Below, piece by piece: positions 25,253-32,824 of a stretch of DNA of 64,000 nt. The position numbers and the translations under genes were made by a program. The notes under the pieces are model-generated. The model saw only the letters and a program-made list of their open reading frames with translations, did not search any database and was not told the DNA's origin. The number at the start of each line of letters is the position of its first letter. The stretch's first letter is position 1. The stretch is from DATNIB01 sp035604685 (GTDB lineage Bacteria; Actinomycetota; Acidimicrobiia; Acidimicrobiales; RAAP-2), in assembly GCA_035604685.1 (NCBI GenBank), contig DATNIB010000014.1, positions 1 to 64,000 on the forward strand, read 5' to 3'.

Positions 25253-25999
25253 ATGTCAGGGGGGCCGGCGGTGGCTGAAGGGGAACGGCGGTTGCGGATC
25301 CTCGGCCGCTTCGTCGGCGACGGCACCGTCGATCTTGGGACCAAGCGGCTGTGCCAGCTGTGTGCCGACGTCACGGACCTGAGCGGCGCCGGGATCATGC
25401 TGATGTCGGGCGACCTGCCCCGGGGCTCGCTGTGCACCACCAATGCGGTGAGCGCCATCATCGAACAGCTGCAGTATGACCTCGGCGAGGGCCCCTGCGT
25501 GGACGCGTTCCGGCAGGACCGGCCGGTCTTGGAGCCGAACCTGGCCCATCCCCGCACACCCCGCTGGCTGGCCTTCGCGCCGCCGGCGGTCGAGGCCGGG
25601 GTCCAGGCCGTGTTCGGCTTCCCGCTCCAGATCGGCGCGGTCCGCCTGGGGGCGCTCAACCTCTATCGCGACCAGCCGGGGCGGCTCTCCGACGAGCAGC
25701 ACGCGGACTCCCTGGTACTGGCCAACATCGCCGCCAACACCATCCTGATGCTCCAGGCGGACGCCCCGCCGGGCATGCTCGCAGCCGAGCTCGAGGCCGG
25801 CGCCGACTTCCAGTACGTGGTGCACCAGGCCTCCGGCATGGTCGCGGCCCAGCTCGGCGTGAGCGTTGCCCACGCCATCGTCCGGCTCCGGGCCTACGCC
25901 TTCGCCAACAACCGCTTCGTGGCCGAGGTGGCCGAAGACGTGGTGGCGCGGATGCTCCGATTCGATGCCGACGACAGCGCGCAGGACGCCGCCAGCTAA
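25253..25999 (+). CDS. GAF-ANTAR regulator
   Basis: A 248-residue protein: GAF sensor domain (about 25-165, with YDLGEGPCVDAFRQDRPV) followed by a C-terminal ANTAR RNA-binding domain (about 175-240, HQASGMVAAQLGVSVAHAI). ANTAR proteins act as antiterminators by stabilising two-hexaloop RNA hairpins. The signal and target RNAs are unknown. A second GAF-ANTAR gene follows 82 bases downstream, so they are probably duplicated paralogues. Confidence 0.9.
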   Translation: MSGGPAVAEGERRLRILGRFVGDGTVDLGTKRLCQLCADVTDLSGAGIMLMSGDLPRGSLCTTNAVSAIIEQLQYDLGEGPCVDAFRQDRPVLEPNLAHPRTPRWLAFAPPAVEAGVQAVFGFPLQIGAVRLGALNLYRDQPGRLSDEQHADSLVLANIAANTILMLQADAPPGMLAAELEAGADFQYVVHQASGMVAAQLGVSVAHAIVRLRAYAFANNRFVAEVAEDVVARMLRFDADDSAQDAAS

Positions 26000-26048
26000 A
26001 GTCGGATTTGCGCCTAAGACCCGCCGCCATTCCCGTTCGAGAAGGCGG

Positions 26049-26054
26049 TATAGT
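26049..26054 (+). promoter_or_regulatory. -10 hexamer of second GAF-ANTAR gene
   Basis: TATAGT lies 27 bases before ATG 26082, which also has GGGGGTAGG upstream. It indicates a separate promoter with a leader in the gap between the two ANTAR genes. Confidence 0.45.
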
Positions 26055-26081
26055 CGGGCACCCGGTGATTGGGGGTAGGCA

Positions 26082-26852
26082 ATGACCGGTACCGATTTGA
26101 GCGGAAAGCCCACCGCCAGAGAATCCATGCTGGCGAAGACCTTCGTGCAGTTGGCCGACTCGCTGGTCGAGAATTTCGACGTCGTCGAGTTGCTGACGTT
26201 GCTGGCGGACCGATGCGTCGAAGTGCTCCACGTCGGCGCAGCCGGGCTCATGCTGGTCGCGCCCGATGGCGACCTGCGGGTGATCGCGTCGTCCAGCGAG
26301 GCGATGCGGATCCTGGAGCTCTTCGAGCTGCAGGCCCGGGAGGGCCCCTGCGTCGATTGCTTCCGCTCGGGACTGCCTGTCGCCAATCCGGACCTGTCCG
26401 TCAACAGCGGTCGCTGGCCGCTGTTCACGGCCGAAGCACTCGCCGCGGGGTTCCACTCCGCCCATGCCCTGCCACTGCGGTTGCACGGCAAGGGGATGGG
26501 CGCCCTCAACCTGTTCTATTGGTCCAAGGGCGACATGCCCCAACCCGACCTCGACGCAGCCCAAGCGCTCGCCGATGTCGCGGCGATCGCCATCTTCCAG
26601 CACAGCACCACCGTCGAGGCTCAAGTGCTCAACGAACGGCTACACCACGCGCTCAATAGCCGCGTCCTCATAGAGCAGGCGAAGGGGATGGTCGCCGAGA
26701 GAAACGGCCTCGGAATCGAAGAAGCCTTCTCGGTCTTACGCAGCTACGCGCGCAACCACAATCTGCGTTTGGTTGAGGTTGCCGACAGCGTTATAAGCGG
26801 CGCCATACCCTCGTCCATTTTGCGTCCTCCGGACCGACCCAATCCGTCCTGA
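26082..26852 (+). CDS. GAF-ANTAR regulator
   Basis: A 256-residue GAF (about 25-175, with LQAREGPCVDCFRSGLPV) plus ANTAR (about 185-240) protein. The ANTAR core IEQAKGMVAERNGLGIEEAF is much closer to the family consensus than that of the upstream paralogue. The predicted role is transcription antitermination in response to a small-molecule or redox signal in the GAF domain. ATG with GGGGGTAGG upstream. Confidence 0.92.
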   Translation: MTGTDLSGKPTARESMLAKTFVQLADSLVENFDVVELLTLLADRCVEVLHVGAAGLMLVAPDGDLRVIASSSEAMRILELFELQAREGPCVDCFRSGLPVANPDLSVNSGRWPLFTAEALAAGFHSAHALPLRLHGKGMGALNLFYWSKGDMPQPDLDAAQALADVAAIAIFQHSTTVEAQVLNERLHHALNSRVLIEQAKGMVAERNGLGIEEAFSVLRSYARNHNLRLVEVADSVISGAIPSSILRPPDRPNPS

Positions 26853-26894
26853 AGACGGACGCGACTCTGAGCGGGGTCGGCCGGTTCGATCGCG

Positions 26895-27458
26895 CTAGCT
26901 CGAGCGGGACCCGACCGCGTGATCGATGACCCGCACCACACGGTCCGTGCAGGCGTCGAGCGGGTCCGCGGTGTCGACGTAGAGGTCGGCCCCCGTGGGG
27001 CGCTCCCACGCCTCGAGAAACCGAACGACGTCGCGCCACTCGAGCTCATACCATCCCGGAATGTCGCGGGAACGGTCCTCGATACGCTGCCGGTGTTGCG
27101 TCCGGTCCCCACACGATGTCACGAGCACGAGACTGCGGGCCGCCACAGCCGTAGCGACCGATCGGGTCTGGTCGACCTCGCCCTGGCGCGCGGTGCCGTC
27201 GAGCACGACCCCTCGGCCCTGACGAAGCTGCAGGGTCGCCAGGTTCCACAGGATCCCCCAGCCGACACGGCGATGCTCGGCCCGGTCGAGCTGTTCGATG
27301 GCCCTTTGGACCGAAGCGACCGGCCGCAGCGCAGCCATGGCCCAGTCCCAGGAGAGCACGGCTGCCTGCAGGCGCGCGGCGGCGGCCTCGGCCAGCGTCG
27401 ACTTGCCCGTTCCCGGCGGCCCGGTTACCAGTACGAGTGTCGGGGTGTTCCCCACCAC
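26895..27458 (-). CDS. P-loop kinase (AAA_33 type)
   Basis: A 187-residue nucleotide-binding protein with a Walker A loop GPPGTGKST (residues 13-21), of the Zeta-toxin/gluconate-kinase-like group that phosphorylates small molecules. GRGVVLDGTARQ fits the substrate-binding region. GTG 27458 and GTG 27455 are adjacent alternatives. Substrate unknown; it is a stand-alone gene with no antitoxin partner, so a toxin role is not supported. Confidence 0.8.
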   Translation of the reverse strand: MVGNTPTLVLVTGPPGTGKSTLAEAAAARLQAAVLSWDWAMAALRPVASVQRAIEQLDRAEHRRVGWGILWNLATLQLRQGRGVVLDGTARQGEVDQTRSVATAVAARSLVLVTSCGDRTQHRQRIEDRSRDIPGWYELEWRDVVRFLEAWERPTGADLYVDTADPLDACTDRVVRVIDHAVGSRSS

Positions 27459-27562
27459 CCCATCTTGGCGTCAACACGCGGTGCCACCCCCATCACGACC
27501 GAATGTGCGGACACCGAGGTCCCGGTGCCCCACCCCCAGCTGGACCGGATGAAAGAAGGCCG

Positions 27563-27934
27563 ATGCCCCTCCCAGAGCGACCCGTCAAGCCACAGATCAC
27601 CGCCGGCAAGTTCGACAACGTCGATCTGCGGGTGGCCCGGGTCACCGCCGCGCCCTTGGCGGAGGGAACCCGGTTCCCGTGCCGGGTGCTCTCGCTCGAT
27701 CTCGGTCCGGCCGGTCAGCGGACCAGCGTCGGGCAGTACGCACTGGTGGCGGAGGCCGACCTGGTCGGGACGATGGTCGTGGCGTGCGTGAACCTGGGCG
27801 CGCGCGACATGGGCCCACACCGATCCGAGGCCCTCGTGCTCGGTACCCGGCACCGAGACAGCCCCGACGATCAGGCGCAGGCCGTCCCGCTCTCGGCCGA
27901 TCCGGCGGCCCTCCCCGGAACGCCCGTCTTCTGA
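27563..27934 (+). CDS. tRNA-binding (EMAP/CsaA-like) domain protein
   Basis: A 123-residue OB-fold protein. KFDNVDLRVARVTAAPLAEG is the typical opening of the tRNA-binding domain seen in CsaA and in the C-terminus of bacterial MetRS, and NLGARDMGPHRSEALVLG the typical end. It may bind structured RNA or act as an export chaperone. ATG 27563 is preceded by AGAAGG. Confidence 0.8.
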   Translation: MPLPERPVKPQITAGKFDNVDLRVARVTAAPLAEGTRFPCRVLSLDLGPAGQRTSVGQYALVAEADLVGTMVVACVNLGARDMGPHRSEALVLGTRHRDSPDDQAQAVPLSADPAALPGTPVF

Positions 27935-28001
27935 TCCACGGCGCGGCGGTGGTCCGGGCGGCGGTTTGACGGCGAGGGGTGCCGAGACCAGCGTGGCGCG
28001 C

Positions 28002-28544
28002 ATGACGCAGGGCGAGAGCACAGGCGGAGCGTCGGCACCAGAGGCGCCGCCGGCGCTCTCGGTTCCCCGACCGCCCGAGTCGGTCCCGGCCGACGAGATG
28101 GCGATGGCCCGCGGGTGGCTCGTGCACCTGCGCGAGAGCGCGATCTACAAGTTGGAGGGCCTCGACCTCGAACAGCTGCGCTGGCGGCCGACCCCGAGCG
28201 CCAACTCGCTCGGGACGATCGTGCTGCATCTGGGCTACGCCGAACGCCTCTGGCTCCGCGTGATCTTCGCCGGCGAGGCGATGGACCTGGCGTGGCGGCG
28301 CCGGATGTTCGAGAACCCGCCGGAACGCTGGGGGGTGGCCGAGGTCGTCGCCTTCTACCGGGCCGAGGCGGCGGCGGCCGACCTGGTGCTCGCCGGGGCG
28401 GCCTCGTTCGACGAGCCGTCGCGCGCAGCGGCTCGCCCGACCACGCTGCGCTGGGTGATGTCGCACCTGCTCGAAGAGACCGCCCGCCACGTGGGCCACA
28501 TGGACATCACGCGCGAGCTGCTCGACGGTCGAACCGGGCGCTGA
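28002..28544 (+). CDS. DinB/DUF664-family protein
   Basis: A 180-residue four-helix bundle of the DinB/DUF664 superfamily. LEQLRWRPTPSANSLGTIVLHL and the C-terminal LLEETARHVGHMDITREL supply the usual His metal-binding triad. Many relatives are mycothiol- or bacillithiol-dependent S-transferases, otherwise of unknown function. ATG 28002 is chosen; TTG 27966 and GTG 27990 are possible because no ribosome-binding site decides. Confidence 0.82.
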   Translation: MTQGESTGGASAPEAPPALSVPRPPESVPADEMAMARGWLVHLRESAIYKLEGLDLEQLRWRPTPSANSLGTIVLHLGYAERLWLRVIFAGEAMDLAWRRRMFENPPERWGVAEVVAFYRAEAAAADLVLAGAASFDEPSRAAARPTTLRWVMSHLLEETARHVGHMDITRELLDGRTGR

Positions 28545-28562
28545 GGGGTCGAAGGGTCGCCC

Positions 28563-29864
28563 CTACGGCGCCGGGCTGGACTCGGAGAACTGGTCGGCCA
28601 GGATCGACTCCCCCCGGAAGATGGGCGACTGGCGGACCCGACGCTCGATCGAGTGCGCCGTCAGGGTGTAGCCGAGGAACAGGAAGAGCGAGAGCGCCTG
28701 GATGCCCACCCAGGGCCACAGCGTGTTGGTGTGCGACAGGATCCAGTCGTTGAGGGCGTGCAAGAGCGCGACCATCGAGATGCCGGCCACGATCAGTTGG
28801 ATCCGCCGGCGGGCGTAGTTGATGCCGATGCCGATGAAGAAGGCGGAGATCCCGGCCCAGATCGCGTGCTGGAACCCGTCGACGAATACGCGCTCGGCGA
28901 AGGAGAGGATGCCGACGATCACCTGGCCGGGATTGTGGTTGATCCCGAGCACCGACTCCGCGGTGTACTGGGAGGCTTCCCGCACGCCGAAGGTGAGGCC
29001 CGCCACCGTCCCGAGGAACATCCACATCCGCACGTCCCATCGGGCGTTGCGGAACTTCCGCAGGACCAGCGCGATCAAAAGGATCGGGACGGCCTTGGTG
29101 AACTCCTCGTTGAAGCCGACGCCCAGCGCGTCGAGGAACCGGCTCGGATTGAGATGTCCGTTGAGATTGATCGTGACCACCTGCATCCAGGCGAGCACGC
29201 CGCCGATGACCACGAGGGCCGCCAAGAGTTCCCGCCGGCCGAGGCGGCCCGGGCGGATGAGCAGGTAGAAGGCGATCGCCCACAGCGGGGCCACGTAGAG
29301 GCTGTAGGCCCAGCCGGGCGTGGCCGGGTTGAGGGTGTTGGAGTAGAGCTGCAGGAAGACGAGCGGCAAGAGCGCGTAGGGGATCACGAGGATCCGCCAG
29401 CCGGTCCGCCACCCGCGGTTGGTCAGCCAGCTCTTGATGGGCACCAGGATGTGGAGCGCGGACAGCAGCTCCTGGGTGCTGCCCGGTGGTTGGCCGGGCG
29501 GGCCGCCGTCCACGACGGCCGGGGTCGCCACGGCGGGCATCGCCGCCTCGGGCTGGGGCCCTGGGCCCGGCGCGGCCACCCCCGGTGCGACGTGGACGAG
29601 CGGCCCATCTGGCGACGCCAGGTGGAAATCCATCGGCCGGGTCACGCGCCGCTGACCGACGTCCTGGCCCTCCCAGAAGGTCCTGCCCCGACCGACATCG
29701 GAGAGCAGCCAGCCACCCGCGTCATAGGTGAGCTGTGCGTGCTCGCGCGAGACCGTCGGGTCGTCCACGACGACCGAACTCTCCGAGGACCGCCCGATGG
29801 TGACCGTGGTGCCGGGCGCGAACAGGTAGGTCCGCCCGTCGTAGACGACCCGAATGTCGCTCAT
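28563..29864 (-). CDS. FHA-domain PrsW-family membrane protease
   Basis: A 433-residue protein joining an N-terminal FHA domain (about 1-95; phosphothreonine-binding GRSS at 24-27 and SREH at 39-42), a Pro-rich linker and a multi-span PrsW/CAAX-like domain (about 150-405). The protease signature EExxK is Glu253, Glu254, Lys257, with Glu296 (FGVREA), His333 and His369 (HALND) as further metal or catalytic residues. PrsW in Bacillus cleaves the anti-sigma factor RsiW at the membrane. The FHA domain should tether this protease to a phosphoprotein. It is divergent from the kinase-phosphatase cluster. Confidence 0.88.
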   Translation of the reverse strand: MSDIRVVYDGRTYLFAPGTTVTIGRSSESSVVVDDPTVSREHAQLTYDAGGWLLSDVGRGRTFWEGQDVGQRRVTRPMDFHLASPDGPLVHVAPGVAAPGPGPQPEAAMPAVATPAVVDGGPPGQPPGSTQELLSALHILVPIKSWLTNRGWRTGWRILVIPYALLPLVFLQLYSNTLNPATPGWAYSLYVAPLWAIAFYLLIRPGRLGRRELLAALVVIGGVLAWMQVVTINLNGHLNPSRFLDALGVGFNEEFTKAVPILLIALVLRKFRNARWDVRMWMFLGTVAGLTFGVREASQYTAESVLGINHNPGQVIVGILSFAERVFVDGFQHAIWAGISAFFIGIGINYARRRIQLIVAGISMVALLHALNDWILSHTNTLWPWVGIQALSLFLFLGYTLTAHSIERRVRQSPIFRGESILADQFSESSPAP

Positions 29865-30046
29865 CTGCCGCCCCCGGCTCGCCTCGGACCCGCCGGTCCG
29901 ATCCTTGGCCGGCCGAATCCTGACACCTGGCCTCGCGCGGCGCCACCGTCGGAGTGCCCGGCCGAGCGCGTGTGGGAACGGGCGGTGACGCCGTCAGAAA
30001 TGATCCGTCCACCCGCGCCGGGCGGGGAAGGACGGGTGGTCGGCGG

Positions 30047-30052
30047 TATGAT
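30047..30052 (+). promoter_or_regulatory. Candidate -10 for the kinase cluster
   Basis: TATGAT stands out in GC-rich sequence 64 bases before GTG 30117, in the 252-base gap between the divergent protease gene and the signalling cluster. No clear -35 partner. Confidence 0.35.
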
Positions 30053-30116
30053 CCCGCTCCGATCCGCTCCGGATCCGCGGGGGCGCGCGGCGACGCCGAG
30101 CGTTCGAAGGAGGACC

Positions 30117-31220
30117 GTGCCCGATCCAGTGTGGGACCCTTCGGGGAAGGCGCGCGACGCCCTCCACTCGATCGTCTCGGACTTTGGGATGCGTGCCCTG
30201 TCCAGCCCGTCGATCCTGGACAACGTGCTCCACGACCTGCTGCCGGACTCGCCCAAACAGATCAGCCTCATCGTCGCCGCCGGAGGGTCGACGGTGGCGT
30301 CCGCGCTGCAGGAGCACGTCACGCAGGGGATGGACGCCGACTCGGCGGTCCGCCTGGCGGCGTCGCAGCTGGCCGAGCAGACGCCCTACGACGCGGCCGG
30401 GTGCCGCTGGGTGACCGGCGAGTTCGCCCGGGCGCTCGGCTACCCGGTGTCCGACGAGGCCGCCTCGGCCGGGCCGATCGCTCCGTCGGGAGCCCCCACC
30501 GTGGCGCCGCCCGCTCGACCGTTGACGCCGGTGATGCCGGAGCCCGAAACGGTGCCGCCGCGACCCGACCAGGCCGAGACCGTGTTGCCGCCCGTGGCGC
30601 CGGTGGGCGCCGGGGGTGGCAGCGCCCCGCGGCGTAGCCGGACGGTCCCGGCCCTGATCGCCGCCGCGATCGTGGTGTTGGGGGGCCTGACGCTCGGCGC
30701 GGCATTGGGTCACATCGGGCCCTTCCAAAAGTCGGGCTCCACCACCGCCTCCTTGCGCCGGCTCCTGCCGAACGACGCACGCGGCTGCACGACCAAGGTC
30801 AGCACCATCAAGACGCTCCAGGGGCTCTCCTCGGTGCTGGGCTGCAACGAGTCGACCATCAACGGCGTGGTGTTCGCCTACCAGTTCGACAGCAGCGTCG
30901 ATTACCAGGCCAGCCTGACTGCGTTCAACAAGGGGGAGTCCTTCGACCCGTCCACCGCGGCAGCCACCTGTCCACCCAAGCAGGCTGGGGGCGACGGCGT
31001 CACCAGTTGGCACAGCAAGCTCTATCCGTCCCTGCCGGGCCAACGACTCGAGTGCTTCAGCGTGTCCCAGAACGGGAGTGCCAACAGCCCGCAGCAGCCG
31101 ACCTACATCTGGACGGCCCCATCGGAGAACGCCATCTTCCAAGCGGTCGGTGGCACCGACACCTCGATGAGCACGCTCGACACGTGGTGGACGAACCACG
31201 CCGGACCGTTCAACAAGTGA
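30117..31220 (+). CDS. Single-pass membrane sensor with N-terminal helical adaptor domain
   Basis: A 367-residue protein. Residues 10-105 form a helical domain (LLPDSPKQISLIVAAGGSTV) resembling the adaptor domains found at the N-termini of bacterial effector and signalling proteins. A Pro-rich linker (105-172), one transmembrane helix (about 176-200) and an extracytoplasmic Cys-containing domain follow. The latter resembles the external sensor parts of actinobacterial receptor kinases (NDARGCTTK ... LECFSVS ... YIWTAP). GTG 30117 has AAGGAGG just upstream; longer forward frames are antisense to the protease gene. It heads the VWA-phosphatase-kinase genes and is a candidate substrate for the FHA-PrsW protease. 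Confidence 0.78.
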   Translation: MPDPVWDPSGKARDALHSIVSDFGMRALSSPSILDNVLHDLLPDSPKQISLIVAAGGSTVASALQEHVTQGMDADSAVRLAASQLAEQTPYDAAGCRWVTGEFARALGYPVSDEAASAGPIAPSGAPTVAPPARPLTPVMPEPETVPPRPDQAETVLPPVAPVGAGGGSAPRRSRTVPALIAAAIVVLGGLTLGAALGHIGPFQKSGSTTASLRRLLPNDARGCTTKVSTIKTLQGLSSVLGCNESTINGVVFAYQFDSSVDYQASLTAFNKGESFDPSTAAATCPPKQAGGDGVTSWHSKLYPSLPGQRLECFSVSQNGSANSPQQPTYIWTAPSENAIFQAVGGTDTSMSTLDTWWTNHAGPFNK

Positions 31221-31263
31221 TCCGGCGCCGGTGACCGCCGAGGGCACACAGGGAGCCCCGCAC

Positions 31264-31956
31264 ATGCCCGGCGGCGGTGTGGCCCGCCGGCCGCTGCACT
31301 TCATCATCATGGCCGACTGCTCGGGATCCATGACCGGCGAGCGCATGCAGGCGCTCAACTACGCCATCGCCGACATGCTCCCGCAGTTGGCCGAGTGGGA
31401 GCGCGACCAGCTGGTCGCACAGGTGCTGGTCCGCGTGCTGTCCTTCGCGACGACGCCCACGTGGCACGTGCGTGAGCCGGTGCCGGTGGGGGAGCTCCGC
31501 TGGAAGCCGCTCCAGGCGGTCGAGGGTGGCTACACGAACATGGGGCCCGCCTTGCGGGAGGTGGCGGCCGCCATCGGCCCCGCCAAGCTAGAGAACCGGG
31601 CCCTCCGACCCGCCATCCTGCTCGTCACCGACGGCCGACCGACCGACCTCGGGAACGAGTTGGCGGCGGGCCTCGGCGCCCTCACCTCCTTCCCGGCCGG
31701 CCGCGCGTCATTGCGCCTCGCCATCGCGATCGGCCACGACGCCAAGTCCGAGTTCCTCGACCAGTTCATCGGCGACCCCTCCGTCCCGGTCATCGTCGCC
31801 GGAAACACCGAGGAGATCGCCGAGCGGCTGGTCGCGGCGTCGATCGCCGTCTCCCGGCTCTCCGAGGGGGGCGCCGACCACGGCGCACTGGTGAACCAGC
31901 TGCTCGGGACCGGTTCGGTCGGACCGAAGGAGTCCGAAGACCACACCATCGTCTGA
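31264..31956 (+). CDS. VWA-domain protein (TerY-like)
   Basis: A 230-residue von Willebrand A domain with an intact metal-ion-dependent adhesion site: Asp18, Ser20, Ser22 in DCSGSM, a downstream Thr in GGYTNMG and Asp in LLVTDGRPTD. It matches the TerY type, which occurs with PP2C and a kinase in TerY-P triads. It lies 4 bases before the phosphatase gene. ATG 31264 has AGGGAG upstream; GTG 31231 is the alternative. Predicted cytoplasmic scaffold for the signalling complex. Confidence 0.88.
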   Translation: MPGGGVARRPLHFIIMADCSGSMTGERMQALNYAIADMLPQLAEWERDQLVAQVLVRVLSFATTPTWHVREPVPVGELRWKPLQAVEGGYTNMGPALREVAAAIGPAKLENRALRPAILLVTDGRPTDLGNELAAGLGALTSFPAGRASLRLAIAIGHDAKSEFLDQFIGDPSVPVIVAGNTEEIAERLVAASIAVSRLSEGGADHGALVNQLLGTGSVGPKESEDHTIV

Positions 31957-31960
31957 CGAG

Positions 31961-32824
31961 ATGCGAACCTCCTCCGACGTCCCCCCGATCGACGCCCAGC
32001 CCTGGACGGTGCTCGTCGCTTCCGCCCGGGGTGCGGCGCACGGCGCGGCCGGGTTGCCGAACCAGGACGCCTCTGCCTGGAGGGTTCTCGAGACGCTCGG
32101 GCCGCCGCTGGTGGTGGCTGCTGTCGCCGACGGGCATGGACATCCCCGTCACTTCCGGGCGGAGCGCGGCGCCCACCTGGCGGTCGAACAGGCGTGCGCC
32201 TGTGTCGAGCGCCTGGCCGACCAGCTCTTGGTCGGCCGTTCGGGCGGCGAGCTCGAGGCGTTCGCCAGGGAGACGCTGGTGCCGTCGGTCGTCCAGGCCT
32301 GGCGGCGGGCGGTGGCCGCCGACCATGCGGCCTCGGCCTTCACGCCCGACGAGGAGGCGATCCGGGCGCAGGTCGCCGACGAGCCGGTCATCGCCTACGG
32401 CGCCACGCTGCTCCTGGCCCTGCTCTCGGAGCGCTGGTTGCTGGTCGCCCAGATCGGCGACGGCGACGTCGCCGCGCTCTTTGCCGACGGCCGGGTCGAG
32501 ACGCCCGTGCCGGTGGACCCGACGCTCGATGGGCACTACACGACGAGCCTGTGCCAGGCCGCCGCCGTCGACTCCTTCCGGATCGCGGTGATCGACCGCG
32601 CCGCCTCCCCTGTGCTCGCGCTCCTGCTCGCCACCGACGGTTTCGGGAACGCCCAGGCGTCGGATCCGTGGCCACCGGCCGTCGGGGCCGACCTCATCTC
32701 GATGTTGGGCACGCGCGGCATGGAGTGGGTGCGCGGGCAGCTGCCGATCTGGACCGAGCGGTGCGCCTCGACCGAGGGCAGCGGCGACGACACCACGGTG
32801 ATCCTGGCCGTGCACGCGTCATGA
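31961..32824 (+). CDS. PP2C-type protein phosphatase
   Basis: A 287-residue metal-dependent Ser/Thr phosphatase. Core motifs are present: NQDA (34-37), ADGHG with Asp57, GATLLLALL, AQIGDGDVAALF, LLATDGFGNA and the C-terminal GDDTTVILA. It should reverse phosphorylation by the kinase encoded next, whose ATG overlaps this stop (ATGA). Together with the upstream VWA gene this is a phosphatase-kinase switch. Confidence 0.93.
   Translation: MRTSSDVPPIDAQPWTVLVASARGAAHGAAGLPNQDASAWRVLETLGPPLVVAAVADGHGHPRHFRAERGAHLAVEQACACVERLADQLLVGRSGGELEAFARETLVPSVVQAWRRAVAADHAASAFTPDEEAIRAQVADEPVIAYGATLLLALLSERWLLVAQIGDGDVAALFADGRVETPVPVDPTLDGHYTTSLCQAAAVDSFRIAVIDRAASPVLALLLATDGFGNAQASDPWPPAVGADLISMLGTRGMEWVRGQLPIWTERCASTEGSGDDTTVILAVHAS

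Noticed and set aside
26895..27458. Zeta-type toxin
   Set aside because: The P-loop kinase fold is shared, but there is no antitoxin gene beside it and the general sugar/nucleoside kinase reading is simpler.
27448..27470. Similarity to the 51898-51920 sequence (CCCCACCACCCCA, then CTTGG)
   Set aside because: About 20 of 22 bases match, but in DNA of this composition such a match over 64 kb is expected by chance, and the contexts differ.
28653..31220. Very long forward frame (855 codons) over the FHA-PrsW gene
   Set aside because: Its first part is antisense to a gene with clear FHA and PrsW motifs and is biased in composition. Only the part from GTG 30117, with its own ribosome-binding site, is real.
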